Assembly (NCBI GenBank): GCA_028716385.1
Contig: JAQUPX010000003.1
Location: forward strand, 62,001-126,000
Direction: 5' to 3'
Length of the DNA stretch: 64,000 bases
From: a bacterium
GTDB taxonomy: Bacteria > Hydrothermota > UBA3073 > JACQXS01 > JAQTXJ01
Below, in pieces: positions 1 to 8,802 of this stretch. Each line of letters begins with the position of its first letter. The first letter of the stretch is position 1. Below the pieces are notes generated by a model, which did not search any database, was not told the DNA's origin, and was given only the letters and a program-made list of their open reading frames with translations. The translations under genes and the position numbers were made by a program.

Positions 1-294
1 CTTTTTTAAATCTTCTGCCGGCATTGCTCCAATCATCTGTTCTACAAGTTTTCCATCCTTAAAAATAATCAATGTTGGTATGCTTCTTATCCCATAAGTC
101 TCCGATACATTAGGGCTATCATCTACATTAGCTTTACATACTTTAATTTTCCCTTCGTATTCCTGGGCAATTTTTTCTACTATCGGCCCAATCATCCTGC
201 ACGCGCCACACCAGGGCGCCCAAAAATCTACCAATACTGCAAGTTTTGGATCCTTTATACCTTCATTGAAATTGGAATCCGTAAGTTCACACAT
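1..294 (-). CDS. trxA: Thioredoxin, C-terminus cut by window edge; active site WCGAC
   Basis: Reverse-strand translation MCELTDSNFNEGIKDPKLAVLVDFWAPWCGACRMIGPIVEKIAQEYEGKIKVCKANVDDSPNVSETYGIRSIPTLIIFKDGKLVEQMIGAMPAEDLKK; SD GAGGAG just upstream. Missing from the ORF track because it runs off the edge. Confidence 0.93.
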   Translation of the reverse strand, partial: MCELTDSNFNEGIKDPKLAVLVDFWAPWCGACRMIGPIVEKIAQEYEGKIKVCKANVDDSPNVSETYGIRSIPTLIIFKDGKLVEQMIGAMPAEDLKK

Positions 295-490
295 CGTTCC
301 TCCTCGTGTTATTGTTTTAGTCAATTATAGAATACTCTATTTATATTTTCTTTAATACCTTATACTGTCAAAAAGTCAACCTGTTTTTCAATAATGTTTA
401 TATAATTAGGAAACACCTGCCTTCGTTAGGCTGGGATTTTCGCAGATAAACAGAATTAAGGACAGAGCATAAAAAAACAACAAAAACATT

Positions 491-590
491 ATCTTCCTGC
501 GGTAGGCAGGAATTCCCACTGTCACTCCGCCTGAGGCGAACGGGATCTTCGACTTACGCCATGCCTATCGGCAGGCAAGCGGGAATGACA
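491..590. repeat. Cluster of nested palindromic repeats
   Basis: cctgcggtaggcagg, ccgcctgaggcg, gccatgcctatcggcaggcaag within an outer attccc...gggaat frame. Confidence 0.8.
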
Positions 591-610
591 AAATCGGGAG
601 CAAAAAGAAA

Positions 611-631
611 GGGCACGGTAACACCGTGCCC
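611..631. repeat. Palindrome gggcacggt-aac-accgtgccc
   Basis: 9-bp perfect arms, followed by cctacg; no T-tract. Confidence 0.75.
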
Positions 632-659
632 CTACGAACAGAAATTATAACCGTTTGTC

Positions 660-1193
660 TTATTTTTTTACCGGTATTTGTATCTCTGTTAAAAGTGAAT
701 CTTCCGGAACTTCCTGGGGAGAATTCAAATAAAATTCTCTTCCCGGACCGTCGGGTTTATATCCATTCTTAAATATCCATTTGAATAGTCCTCCCCATGA
801 AGGACCAACTTTACTATACGCACCTTTATGCACAAGAAAAGCCACTTCTACCGCCGGTATTTCTTTTATCTTTACATCCCCTGTAATTTTTTCTGCAATA
901 CTATCTGCTACTAGAGTTATTGGAACACACACGTCATATCGACATTTTTCCGGCGCTACCTTTTTGGGGTCATCATAATAAACTCCAAAAGGCGCTCCTG
1001 CAGTTTGAATACCATTTGTTCCTGCATACTGGAAGAGCATTCCCATCGCATTTCCTATATCGGAAAAATTTCCCTGTTTCTCAACAAATAATACCTGCAT
1101 TTTATCCACAGTTTTAACCTGGACATCAGGCAGGTTAGAAGCACATCCCGCCACAAACAAAACGGCTGAAACCGCACAAAAGAACTTCAACAT
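660..1193 (-). CDS. Lipoprotein with GyrI-like / effector-binding domain
   Basis: Lipobox FVAGC; GyrI-like features (VLFVEKQGNFSDIGNAMGMLFQYA, YYDDP, EVAFLVHKGAYSKVGPSWGGLFKWI, EFYLNSPQEVPEDSLLTEIQIPV). Confidence 0.75.
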   Translation of the reverse strand: MLKFFCAVSAVLFVAGCASNLPDVQVKTVDKMQVLFVEKQGNFSDIGNAMGMLFQYAGTNGIQTAGAPFGVYYDDPKKVAPEKCRYDVCVPITLVADSIAEKITGDVKIKEIPAVEVAFLVHKGAYSKVGPSWGGLFKWIFKNGYKPDGPGREFYLNSPQEVPEDSLLTEIQIPVKK

Positions 1194-1295
1194 CCTTCCC
1201 CCCTTTATTAATTTATAATGTGTTATAAAACTCCATTTTAAGTAACTCTTTTTTTACACTTGTCAATTAATTTTCAAGGATATCATTTCAATTTG

Positions 1296-1889
1296 TCACT
1301 GCCCTATTGCTAACAATAATGATCCCCATACTTTTTTTACCTTAGCTCTCAAAGCACTTAAACTTGAGTCATTATCAATAATTATATCTACGAGTTTATC
1401 ACACTTATCCTGACCATAATTAACTATCTGCGACTTCATAATATTATCTATAATTTCTTTGTTATACTTTAATCTTTTTGTCCTCTTTTGCCTGCTCTCA
1501 TAACTTGACGTTACAACAATAAGCCTATCAAACCACTCCTCTATTTCCCATTGATATACCAATGCGCAATCTACTATTTTAAGGATATCATCAGGTATTT
1601 TCAGGATACGATTTTTCAATTCTTTTATAAGTAAAGGATGAATAACAGAATTTAATAATTGTAATTTGTTTTTATCGTTAAAAACTATTTTTCCCAATTT
1701 TTTCCTGTCTATCTTCCCTCTTGTTATTATTTTTTCACCAAACGTATCTATAAGTTTTGCTTTCTTTTTTTCAAGGATTTCCCAGCCAAGTTTATCTACA
1801 TTTATGATTTCACCTTTGCTGAATTCTTTTAAAAACTTAGCAACTGTGGACTTTCCTGTCCCTATATCACCTGTCACGCCAATAATCAT
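1296..1889 (-). CDS. coaE: Dephospho-CoA kinase
   Basis: MIIGVTGDIGTGKSTVAKFL P-loop, VDKLGWEIL, HPLL, typical length; SD GAGGT upstream. Confidence 0.95.
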   Translation of the reverse strand: MIIGVTGDIGTGKSTVAKFLKEFSKGEIINVDKLGWEILEKKKAKLIDTFGEKIITRGKIDRKKLGKIVFNDKNKLQLLNSVIHPLLIKELKNRILKIPDDILKIVDCALVYQWEIEEWFDRLIVVTSSYESRQKRTKRLKYNKEIIDNIMKSQIVNYGQDKCDKLVDIIIDNDSSLSALRAKVKKVWGSLLLAIGQ

Positions 1890-1979
1890 ATTACCTCAAA
1901 TCAAATATTAAAAATATTAACGGTTTTCTCATCATTCCCACAATATTTTTTTCTTTTTGTATACTACTCATAATCCTTT

Positions 1980-2651
1980 TCACTTTTTTTGTATTTTCCA
2001 ATCATACTGGTATGTTACTACAATAGATGGAATATAATAAATCCCTCTAATATTTTTATCAAGAGGAATTTCCCTTAGATATTCATACCCGACAGATGTT
2101 TCAGAGCCTATATCTTGAATAGAGTAGTTAACTAAAGCTACAGTATTTTCTAATCCAATAAAAAAATATTTATTTAAAGGAAAATCAAATCCTAGCCCAA
2201 AGTGTCCTATACTATAAGTACTATGAATTCCATACGTTATTGTAGTATCACCCAAAAATTGATTCTTTAAAGAATAATTATCAATTCCTACCAAACAATA
2301 TGGCTGAAATGCTTTTTTAATAGGAAAGTAGTATTTAAAACTCAATCCTCCTCTAGAAAAAAGAACTGATTTAGATCTAAAAATTGAATCGGGAATTTGT
2401 TCCCAGTAATGTCTTATTATATCTATATCGCATTGTATTATTATCTTATTATATTTAGCACCTATTAAAAAACCACCTCCCCAGTTACTTATAGGAAGCT
2501 CAATATCGCTTGCTAAAGGAATATTATATGATGCTGGTTTTATCCCGATAAAAAAACTGACAGTGTTATATCCTTTAACTAAAACTGAATCATCCGACTG
2601 TTGAGCCAACATTGATGAGGGTAACAACAAAATTATGGAATAAAGAAACAT
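1980..2651 (-). CDS. Putative secreted / outer-membrane beta-barrel protein of unknown function
   Basis: Signal peptide MFLYSIILLLPSSMLAQ; alternating beta-rich sequence. The listed start at 2750 overlaps polA and reads through a palindromic repeat, so the start at 2651 is preferred. Confidence 0.5.
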   Translation of the reverse strand: MFLYSIILLLPSSMLAQQSDDSVLVKGYNTVSFFIGIKPASYNIPLASDIELPISNWGGGFLIGAKYNKIIIQCDIDIIRHYWEQIPDSIFRSKSVLFSRGGLSFKYYFPIKKAFQPYCLVGIDNYSLKNQFLGDTTITYGIHSTYSIGHFGLGFDFPLNKYFFIGLENTVALVNYSIQDIGSETSVGYEYLREIPLDKNIRGIYYIPSIVVTYQYDWKIQKK

Positions 2652-2712
2652 TCTTCTTAAGCTATTTGATTTTTGCTCCGCCTCAGGCGGATTGATTTTT
2701 AATCTCATTTGA

Positions 2713-5307
2713 TTACGGGTGCGCAGAATGCCAGTCTTTACCAACACCAATTCCTACCACCACAGGCACACCTATGTCCAAAGCATTTTCCATTTCATAT
2801 TTTACCAATGATTTCACTTCTTCTATTTTATTTTCAGGCACTTCCAATACCAGTTCGTCGTGAACCTGCATTATTATATTTGCACTAAAATCTTTTAATT
2901 GTGGTTGAATTTTTATCATTGCTATCTTTATCATATCTGCCGCTGTTCCCTGTAACGGGGCATTTATGGCTACCCGCTCTTCAAATTCTTTGCTTCTCCC
3001 TTTTTCCGAACCTATATTCGGCAGCCACCTTTTTCGCCCAAGAATAGTTTCCACATAACCGTTTTTCTTTGCATTTTCTATCTGTTTATCTATCCAGTTT
3101 TTTACACCGGGATAGGTAAGAAAATAAGATGTTATAAAAATTAAAGCCTCTTCAGGAAGAATGTTCAACCTCTGCGCCAATCCAAAAGGTCCCATTCCAT
3201 AAACAATTCCAAAATTAACTACTTTCGCTATATTCCTCTGTATCTGACTAACCTGCTCTTCCGGGACATTAAATATCAAACCTGCCGTTTTTTTATGGAT
3301 GTCTTCATTATTATTAAATGCCTCTAAAAGAGTATCGTCTCTTGAAACACCTGCAAGTATTCTCAACTCTATTTGAGAATAATCCGCATCCATTATAACA
3401 TACCCTTCCGGAGCAATGAATCCCTGTTTTATCTCCATATCCGGTATGTTTTGTAAGTTAGGGTCCTTTGACGACAATCTTCCCGTTATAGTACCCGTTT
3501 GCTGCCATATCGTATGTACTCTGTTGTTTTCATCCGCCAATACAGGCAAAGTATCAATGTATGTAGATTTTAATTTGAACAACTCGCGGTAATCTAAGAT
3601 TTTTTTCGGCAAAGGATGTATTTTTGCCAGTTCATCCAGAACATCCTGTTCGGTAGAATAATGCGTCTTTTTATGTTTTGATTTAGGCAGATTTAACTTT
3701 TCAAAGAGAATTTTACTCAACTGCGAAGGTGACCTTAAATTAAACCTCTCCCCTACATCATCATATATTGATTCTTCTATTTTATTGATTCTTATACCCA
3801 GCTTTTCGGATTCATCGGTAAAATATTTTTTATTTATAAGAACTCCTTTTTCCTCCATCCCGGCAAGAATTTTTGCTAACGGGAGTTCTATATCATTGTA
3901 TATAGTGTTTAACCCTTCTTCTTCGAGTTTAGCCTTCAAAACCGGATACGCTTTAGTACAGACATCCACACTTTTACCGAGATAATCTACCGCGTCCGAA
4001 CTTACAAGCGTTTTCCCGAGCCATTTAATACTCATAGCTTCAAGCGAAGGCTCTTTTACCCCGGGTTCCAGCAAATACCCCGCTAATCCTATGTCAAAAA
4101 CTTTTCCTTTTACACGAAAATTATGAAACAGATACTTACTGTCAACCGTAATCTTTTCAATATCCTCATTATTGATAATAGAATTAAGCTTCTCGAGATT
4201 CTCTTTCTTGTCGGAACCATCCGAAAAAACAATTTTCCCTTTATCCGTTCCTAACGCAAAACCCTTGTCCTTAAAAGCTACACTGACTTTATCTCCGATA
4301 CCTTTTAAGAAACTATCCCAGTCCGTTTCCAAAGCAGACTCCGGAACTTCCTGTTTCTGCGGAATCTGTGAAAAAATAGACAATGTTGACTGTTCTCCCT
4401 TACTTGTTGCAACTTTTGTTTTACCTTTGACGGTATTATCTTTGTTTGCAACTTCAAAACTATCGGGAATCAGTTTCTTAACGAGCGAATAAAACTCCAA
4501 TTCTCTCAAAATATTGAACAATTTTTCTTTATTTGTTTCTTTTACCGTCATCTCGGAGATATCAATCCCGATATCCACATCCGTCTTGATAGTAGCAAGC
4601 ATTTTTGACATATACGCATTGTCTTTATTTTTGACCAGCGACTCTTTTATTTTTTCACCTTTTACAGCAGATATATTGTCATATATTTTATCCAGCCCGC
4701 CTATTTCTGTTATAAGTTTTTGTGCATTTTTCGGACCTATTCCATACACACCGGGAATATTATCTATTGAATCTCCTGTAAGAGCAAGGTAATCAGCCAC
4801 CAAAGCAGGAGGAATACCTAATTTTTCTTCGCAGTGTACAAACTCAAAAGTCCTCGCGCTTAAAATTTTTATCCCCTGCGACTCCAATTGCAAAAAATCT
4901 TTATCATCCGCAAATATCGTAACCTCAAAACCTTTATCTCTTGCCTCTATTGCAACAGTTCCGATAATGTCATCTGCTTCCACACCGGGTTTTTCAATAA
5001 GTGTAACACCCATTATTTCCACGACATTTTTTATTATCGGAAACTGGGAAGATAAGTCCGACGGCGTTGGAGGTCTCTGGATTTTGTAATCCTTAAACTG
5101 CTCGTGACGGAAAGTAGGATGCGGCGCATCAAACGCAACAAACATATATTCGGGCTTTTTCTCGGTTAGCAATTTAACTAACGAATTAATAAACCCGAAT
5201 ACTGCAGAAGTATTTTCGCCTTTAGAATTCCTGAGAGGATTGTGCATAAAAGCGAAATAAGAACGATAAGCAATAGAATGCCCATCCACAAGCCAGAATG
5301 TTTTCAT
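2713..5307 (-). CDS. polA: DNA polymerase I (5'-3' exonuclease, degenerate 3'-5' exo domain, polymerase)
   Basis: MKTFWLVDGHSIAYRSYFAF, FDAPHPTFRHEQFKDYKIQRPPTP, DADYSQIELRILAGVS, RNIAKVVNFGIVYGMGPFGL, MQVHDELVLEVP. Start set at MKTFW (5307) because a promoter lies between 5318 and 5345. Confidence 0.98.
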   Translation of the reverse strand: MKTFWLVDGHSIAYRSYFAFMHNPLRNSKGENTSAVFGFINSLVKLLTEKKPEYMFVAFDAPHPTFRHEQFKDYKIQRPPTPSDLSSQFPIIKNVVEIMGVTLIEKPGVEADDIIGTVAIEARDKGFEVTIFADDKDFLQLESQGIKILSARTFEFVHCEEKLGIPPALVADYLALTGDSIDNIPGVYGIGPKNAQKLITEIGGLDKIYDNISAVKGEKIKESLVKNKDNAYMSKMLATIKTDVDIGIDISEMTVKETNKEKLFNILRELEFYSLVKKLIPDSFEVANKDNTVKGKTKVATSKGEQSTLSIFSQIPQKQEVPESALETDWDSFLKGIGDKVSVAFKDKGFALGTDKGKIVFSDGSDKKENLEKLNSIINNEDIEKITVDSKYLFHNFRVKGKVFDIGLAGYLLEPGVKEPSLEAMSIKWLGKTLVSSDAVDYLGKSVDVCTKAYPVLKAKLEEEGLNTIYNDIELPLAKILAGMEEKGVLINKKYFTDESEKLGIRINKIEESIYDDVGERFNLRSPSQLSKILFEKLNLPKSKHKKTHYSTEQDVLDELAKIHPLPKKILDYRELFKLKSTYIDTLPVLADENNRVHTIWQQTGTITGRLSSKDPNLQNIPDMEIKQGFIAPEGYVIMDADYSQIELRILAGVSRDDTLLEAFNNNEDIHKKTAGLIFNVPEEQVSQIQRNIAKVVNFGIVYGMGPFGLAQRLNILPEEALIFITSYFLTYPGVKNWIDKQIENAKKNGYVETILGRKRWLPNIGSEKGRSKEFEERVAINAPLQGTAADMIKIAMIKIQPQLKDFSANIIMQVHDELVLEVPENKIEEVKSLVKYEMENALDIGVPVVVGIGVGKDWHSAHP

Positions 5308-5317
5308 ATAGGTTACG

Positions 5318-5345
5318 ATTTTATTGTAAAACAAAGCTATGTCAA
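5318..5345 (-). promoter_or_regulatory. Putative sigma70-type promoter of polA
   Basis: Minus strand TTGACA (5345-5340), 16-bp spacer, TAAAAT (5323-5318), about 10 nt before ATG. Confidence 0.6.
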
Positions 5346-5373
5346 GAGTAAAACATTTTTTAACATTTCTGAC

Positions 5374-5401
5374 TTGACATTTATGCGAATTGTATTAATT
5401 T
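5374..5401 (+). promoter_or_regulatory. Putative sigma70-type promoter of tdh
   Basis: TTGACA (5374-5379), 16-bp spacer, TAATTT (5396-5401), 7 nt before the ATG at 5409. Confidence 0.55.
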
Positions 5402-5408
5402 CCACCTT

Positions 5409-6443
5409 ATGAAAATGAAAGCAATCCGTAAAATAAATCCCCAATTAGGGGCAACACTTGTAGATATTGAAGCACCTAAACCCTCTTCGTACGAGGTATT
5501 AGTTAAAGTAAAAGCTACTTCCATATGCGGGACAGACGTTCATATTTATAGCTGGAACGAATGGGCCCAAAACAGAATAAAACATATCCCCCAAACTATG
5601 GGACATGAATTTGCAGGCGAAGTAGTAGAAGTTGGTTCTTGCGTAAAAAATATAAAAGTAGGAGATTATGTATCCGCAGAAACCCATATTCCTTGCGGAG
5701 GATGTATCCAATGTATGACGGGACAGATGCACATATGTCATAACGTCAAAATACTTGGAGTAGATTGTGACGGTTGTTTTGCGGAATACATTGCAGTCCC
5801 GGAAAGTGTAATATGGAAAAACGACAAATCCATACCACCGGAATTCGCGTCAGTGCAGGAACCGATTGGCAATGCCGTATACTGCACACTCGTTGAGCCT
5901 GTTACCGCAAAAACCGTTGTTATTCTTGGCGCAGGACCAACGGGCTTATTTTCAACGGGAGTAGCAAAAGTAGCCGGAGCAGCACAAGTCATCGTCGTAG
6001 AAGTTGAACAATTCAGGCTTGACATTGCAAAAAAAATGGGAGCGGATATTTGCATTAATCCAAAGAATGAAGACCCTTTAAAAAGAATATTAGACGAAAC
6101 AAAAGGTATAGGAGCAGACGTCGTCCTTGATATGGCAGGTTCACCAAAAACAATTGAGCTCGCAATCAAAGCAGTCCGTAGAGGCGGGAGATTCTCTGCA
6201 TTCGGAATTACACCGGGAGCCATTAATATAGATTATAACAGTATCATATTCAAAGGAGTTACCATTTACGGAATAAGCGGAAGATTAATGTTTGACACAT
6301 GGTTCAAAGTAAGAAACCTGCTTGCATACAAAAAACTTGATATTTCACCTGTAATTACACATAAACTCAAACTTGAAGAATTTGACAAGGGTTTTTCCGA
6401 AATGATAAACAAAACTGCTGCGAAAGTAATTCTATTCCCGTAA
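5409..6443 (+). CDS. tdh: L-threonine 3-dehydrogenase (zinc-dependent MDR family)
   Basis: TSICGTDVHIYSWNEWAQNRI, MGHEFAGEVVEVG, GCIQCMTGQMHICHNVKILGVDCDGCFAEY, GAGPTGL. Confidence 0.92.
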   Translation: MKMKAIRKINPQLGATLVDIEAPKPSSYEVLVKVKATSICGTDVHIYSWNEWAQNRIKHIPQTMGHEFAGEVVEVGSCVKNIKVGDYVSAETHIPCGGCIQCMTGQMHICHNVKILGVDCDGCFAEYIAVPESVIWKNDKSIPPEFASVQEPIGNAVYCTLVEPVTAKTVVILGAGPTGLFSTGVAKVAGAAQVIVVEVEQFRLDIAKKMGADICINPKNEDPLKRILDETKGIGADVVLDMAGSPKTIELAIKAVRRGGRFSAFGITPGAINIDYNSIIFKGVTIYGISGRLMFDTWFKVRNLLAYKKLDISPVITHKLKLEEFDKGFSEMINKTAAKVILFP

Positions 6444-6469
6444 CTGCTAAAGCTCTTTAAGATAAAACC

Positions 6470-7153
6470 TCAATGCAATTGTATCCATAATCTAATCGCA
6501 TCTTTTATGCCTTTAGATACCGTAATTAAGTTAACACATTTAGTTTTACCACTTAGTCTTGGATAGTGCGTAGTAGTTATTTCAGAGAATCTAAATCCTT
6601 TTTTCTTTGCTTTAATAAGTATTTCTGCATCAATAAACGCTGATGTGGACTGAATACAAATTTTCTGAATTACTTCTTTTTTAAAAAGTTTTGTCCAATT
6701 CATATCTTTTATTTTTAGTCCGAAAAGCAGTCTTACAAAAAAATTCCATGTTTTTGATAAAATTGCACGGTATAAATAATCCTTTCTCTTACTACGACAA
6801 CCTATAACAATATCTGCTTTATCAATTGCTCTAAGAAATAGCTTTATTTCGGAGGTATCTTGCTGCCCATCTGCAGGCATAAAAAAAATAAAATCGCCTT
6901 TCGCCCCATTTAAACAGCTTTTTATGGCATTCCCTACTCCTAGCCTTTGTTTATGATGTATCACCCTTATATGAGTATTTTGGGCTGAAAGTCTACGGGC
7001 AATAACTCCTGTTTTGTCTGTACTGCCATCGTCTACAATTAATACTTCATATTTATTCGTCAGAGTAGAAAGAATTTTTATTGCTGATTCTGTAACGGTT
7101 TCAATATTTTCTTCTTCATTAAATGCCGGCATAACTATTGAAAGACTTTTCAT
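6470..7153 (-). CDS. Family 2 glycosyltransferase, DPM1-like
   Basis: LSIVMPAFNEEENIETV, VDDGSTDKT, FFMPADGQQD. Confidence 0.88.
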   Translation of the reverse strand: MKSLSIVMPAFNEEENIETVTESAIKILSTLTNKYEVLIVDDGSTDKTGVIARRLSAQNTHIRVIHHKQRLGVGNAIKSCLNGAKGDFIFFMPADGQQDTSEIKLFLRAIDKADIVIGCRSKRKDYLYRAILSKTWNFFVRLLFGLKIKDMNWTKLFKKEVIQKICIQSTSAFIDAEILIKAKKKGFRFSEITTTHYPRLSGKTKCVNLITVSKGIKDAIRLWIQLH

Positions 7154-7160
7154 AATTATA

Positions 7161-8801
7161 TCAAAAATTATCCCCCGGTAATTTAATTAATTCATTTGAA
7201 CCCGTTTTCTTTTTAAATAATATAAGTTTTTCTCCGGATGTTGCAATAATTTCATATTTCTTACTCTCCATTATTTGAGGAAGAAATTTACTAAAATCAA
7301 TTGGTATCTTTTCCTTTTTGCCATAATCTAACAAAATATAGTCTACTCCCCAGTTTATTTGTTTATTACTATCCTGGTCAATAAGAAATAAATGGATATT
7401 ATCTCTCTGCTTTAAATATTCACTTAAATGAGGAATAAGACACCAATTTGGAGTAGACACTGAACTATTTTTAGGAATCTTCTCCATAATTTTTTTGATT
7501 TCTACTCTGTAAGTGGTATTCGTTTTATACCCAAGAAAAAAATACTTAAATTCGCGTAATGGACCAAAAATTATACAACTTAAGAACATGTTAAGCATCA
7601 CGTAAGTCATCAGTTTTGATTTATTTATTCCTTTGTCTAATATTATTTTGCTTCCATAAGCTGCAGAAATCACTAAAAAAGGTATTAAAAGAAAATTTGT
7701 TTGACGCCATATAAAAGCCAGATTATCACCCAGAAGAAGCATTATAAGATACGGGACGATTATTAGAAAAGTTTTCCATGATATTAAAGAGAGAAACCCA
7801 ACCGGCACCAACAATTCTAAAAGCCATTCAATCTTTGAAATACTAAATATCTTTATTCCCTTAGCAATAATATTCGGGAAAACATATTTCAGAGAATTAA
7901 TATGATTACTTGCCCCCTCTATGGAATTATGAAAAAGACGAAAATGAGGATAAACATGAAAAAGATTGAAAGCCGGCACTAAAAATCCTACTGTTAGGAT
8001 AAACCAGCTTATGCCCAAAATAAACTGTAAAATTCCTATAGTCTTGTTTTTCTCCGCCAACCAGTTATAAAGACCTATACTTGCTATAACTATTGATACG
8101 TCTTCCCTGCACATTAACGCAAGTATCGTAAATATAAAGGCAAGTAGCTTATTCCTTTTTTGCGAATAATAAAAAGTAGCTAAAAGAAAAAGAGGTGCCA
8201 AAGCAAGGGAATGGAAATCAAAAAGATTGGGATATTGCAACGAGGGATATAGTAAGTAAACAAGAGGGAAAATCATAGCTAATAAGGAATTCCCTATATT
8301 CTCTTTTATTATAAAATATACGAAAATTGCTCCCAATCCAATTGCCACGGATTGAATTAGTAGAAGAATTACCGGGGAAGAATGTATCCAATAAAAAGGA
8401 ACCAGTAAAAATAGTATTGGGCTAAAATGGTCGCCAAACGGATATTTGCCAACTATAGAAACTAATGTATATACAAGTCGGAATTTACTGTATCCCCATA
8501 TCTCCTGATCATAAACACCTAAATCAAAACCATAGGCATAAAATGGCGAATATAATGAACGATATATAAAAATAGACAAGCTTCCCATAATTACAATGTA
8601 AATTCCAACTATTAGATAAATCCATTTTAATGAATCTTTAATGTCTTTTTGAAAAACTTTTGGCGCCCAAAACAATGATATTATTCCACTAACTGCTAAA
8701 ATTACAGAATATCTGATAGGGAAATTTAAAACCTTCAACAAAGCCCCCCCTATCAATACTGTAAGAAAAAATAAAAAAACAAATAATGTCTTCGTTTTCA
8801 T
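7161..8801 (-). CDS. DUF2079-type polytopic membrane protein
   Basis: YGFDLGVYDQEIWG...GDHFSPILFLLVPFYWI signature; many TM segments. Start MKTKTLF (8801) preferred over the overlapping upstream ATG. Confidence 0.8.
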   Translation of the reverse strand: MKTKTLFVFLFFLTVLIGGALLKVLNFPIRYSVILAVSGIISLFWAPKVFQKDIKDSLKWIYLIVGIYIVIMGSLSIFIYRSLYSPFYAYGFDLGVYDQEIWGYSKFRLVYTLVSIVGKYPFGDHFSPILFLLVPFYWIHSSPVILLLIQSVAIGLGAIFVYFIIKENIGNSLLAMIFPLVYLLYPSLQYPNLFDFHSLALAPLFLLATFYYSQKRNKLLAFIFTILALMCREDVSIVIASIGLYNWLAEKNKTIGILQFILGISWFILTVGFLVPAFNLFHVYPHFRLFHNSIEGASNHINSLKYVFPNIIAKGIKIFSISKIEWLLELLVPVGFLSLISWKTFLIIVPYLIMLLLGDNLAFIWRQTNFLLIPFLVISAAYGSKIILDKGINKSKLMTYVMLNMFLSCIIFGPLREFKYFFLGYKTNTTYRVEIKKIMEKIPKNSSVSTPNWCLIPHLSEYLKQRDNIHLFLIDQDSNKQINWGVDYILLDYGKKEKIPIDFSKFLPQIMESKKYEIIATSGEKLILFKKKTGSNELIKLPGDNF

Positions 8802-8802
8802 A

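Noticed and set aside
1980-2750. Start at 2750 giving a 256-aa protein overlapping polA
   Set aside because: Upstream 33 aa overlap polA and read through the ccgcctcaggcgg palindrome; a signal peptide begins at 2651.
5499-6223. Antisense ORFs opposite tdh (80 and 161 aa)
   Set aside because: Opposite a strongly supported gene; arise from codon bias. The same applies to other antisense ORFs, e.g. 28731-29240, 46043-46489, 32319-32708.
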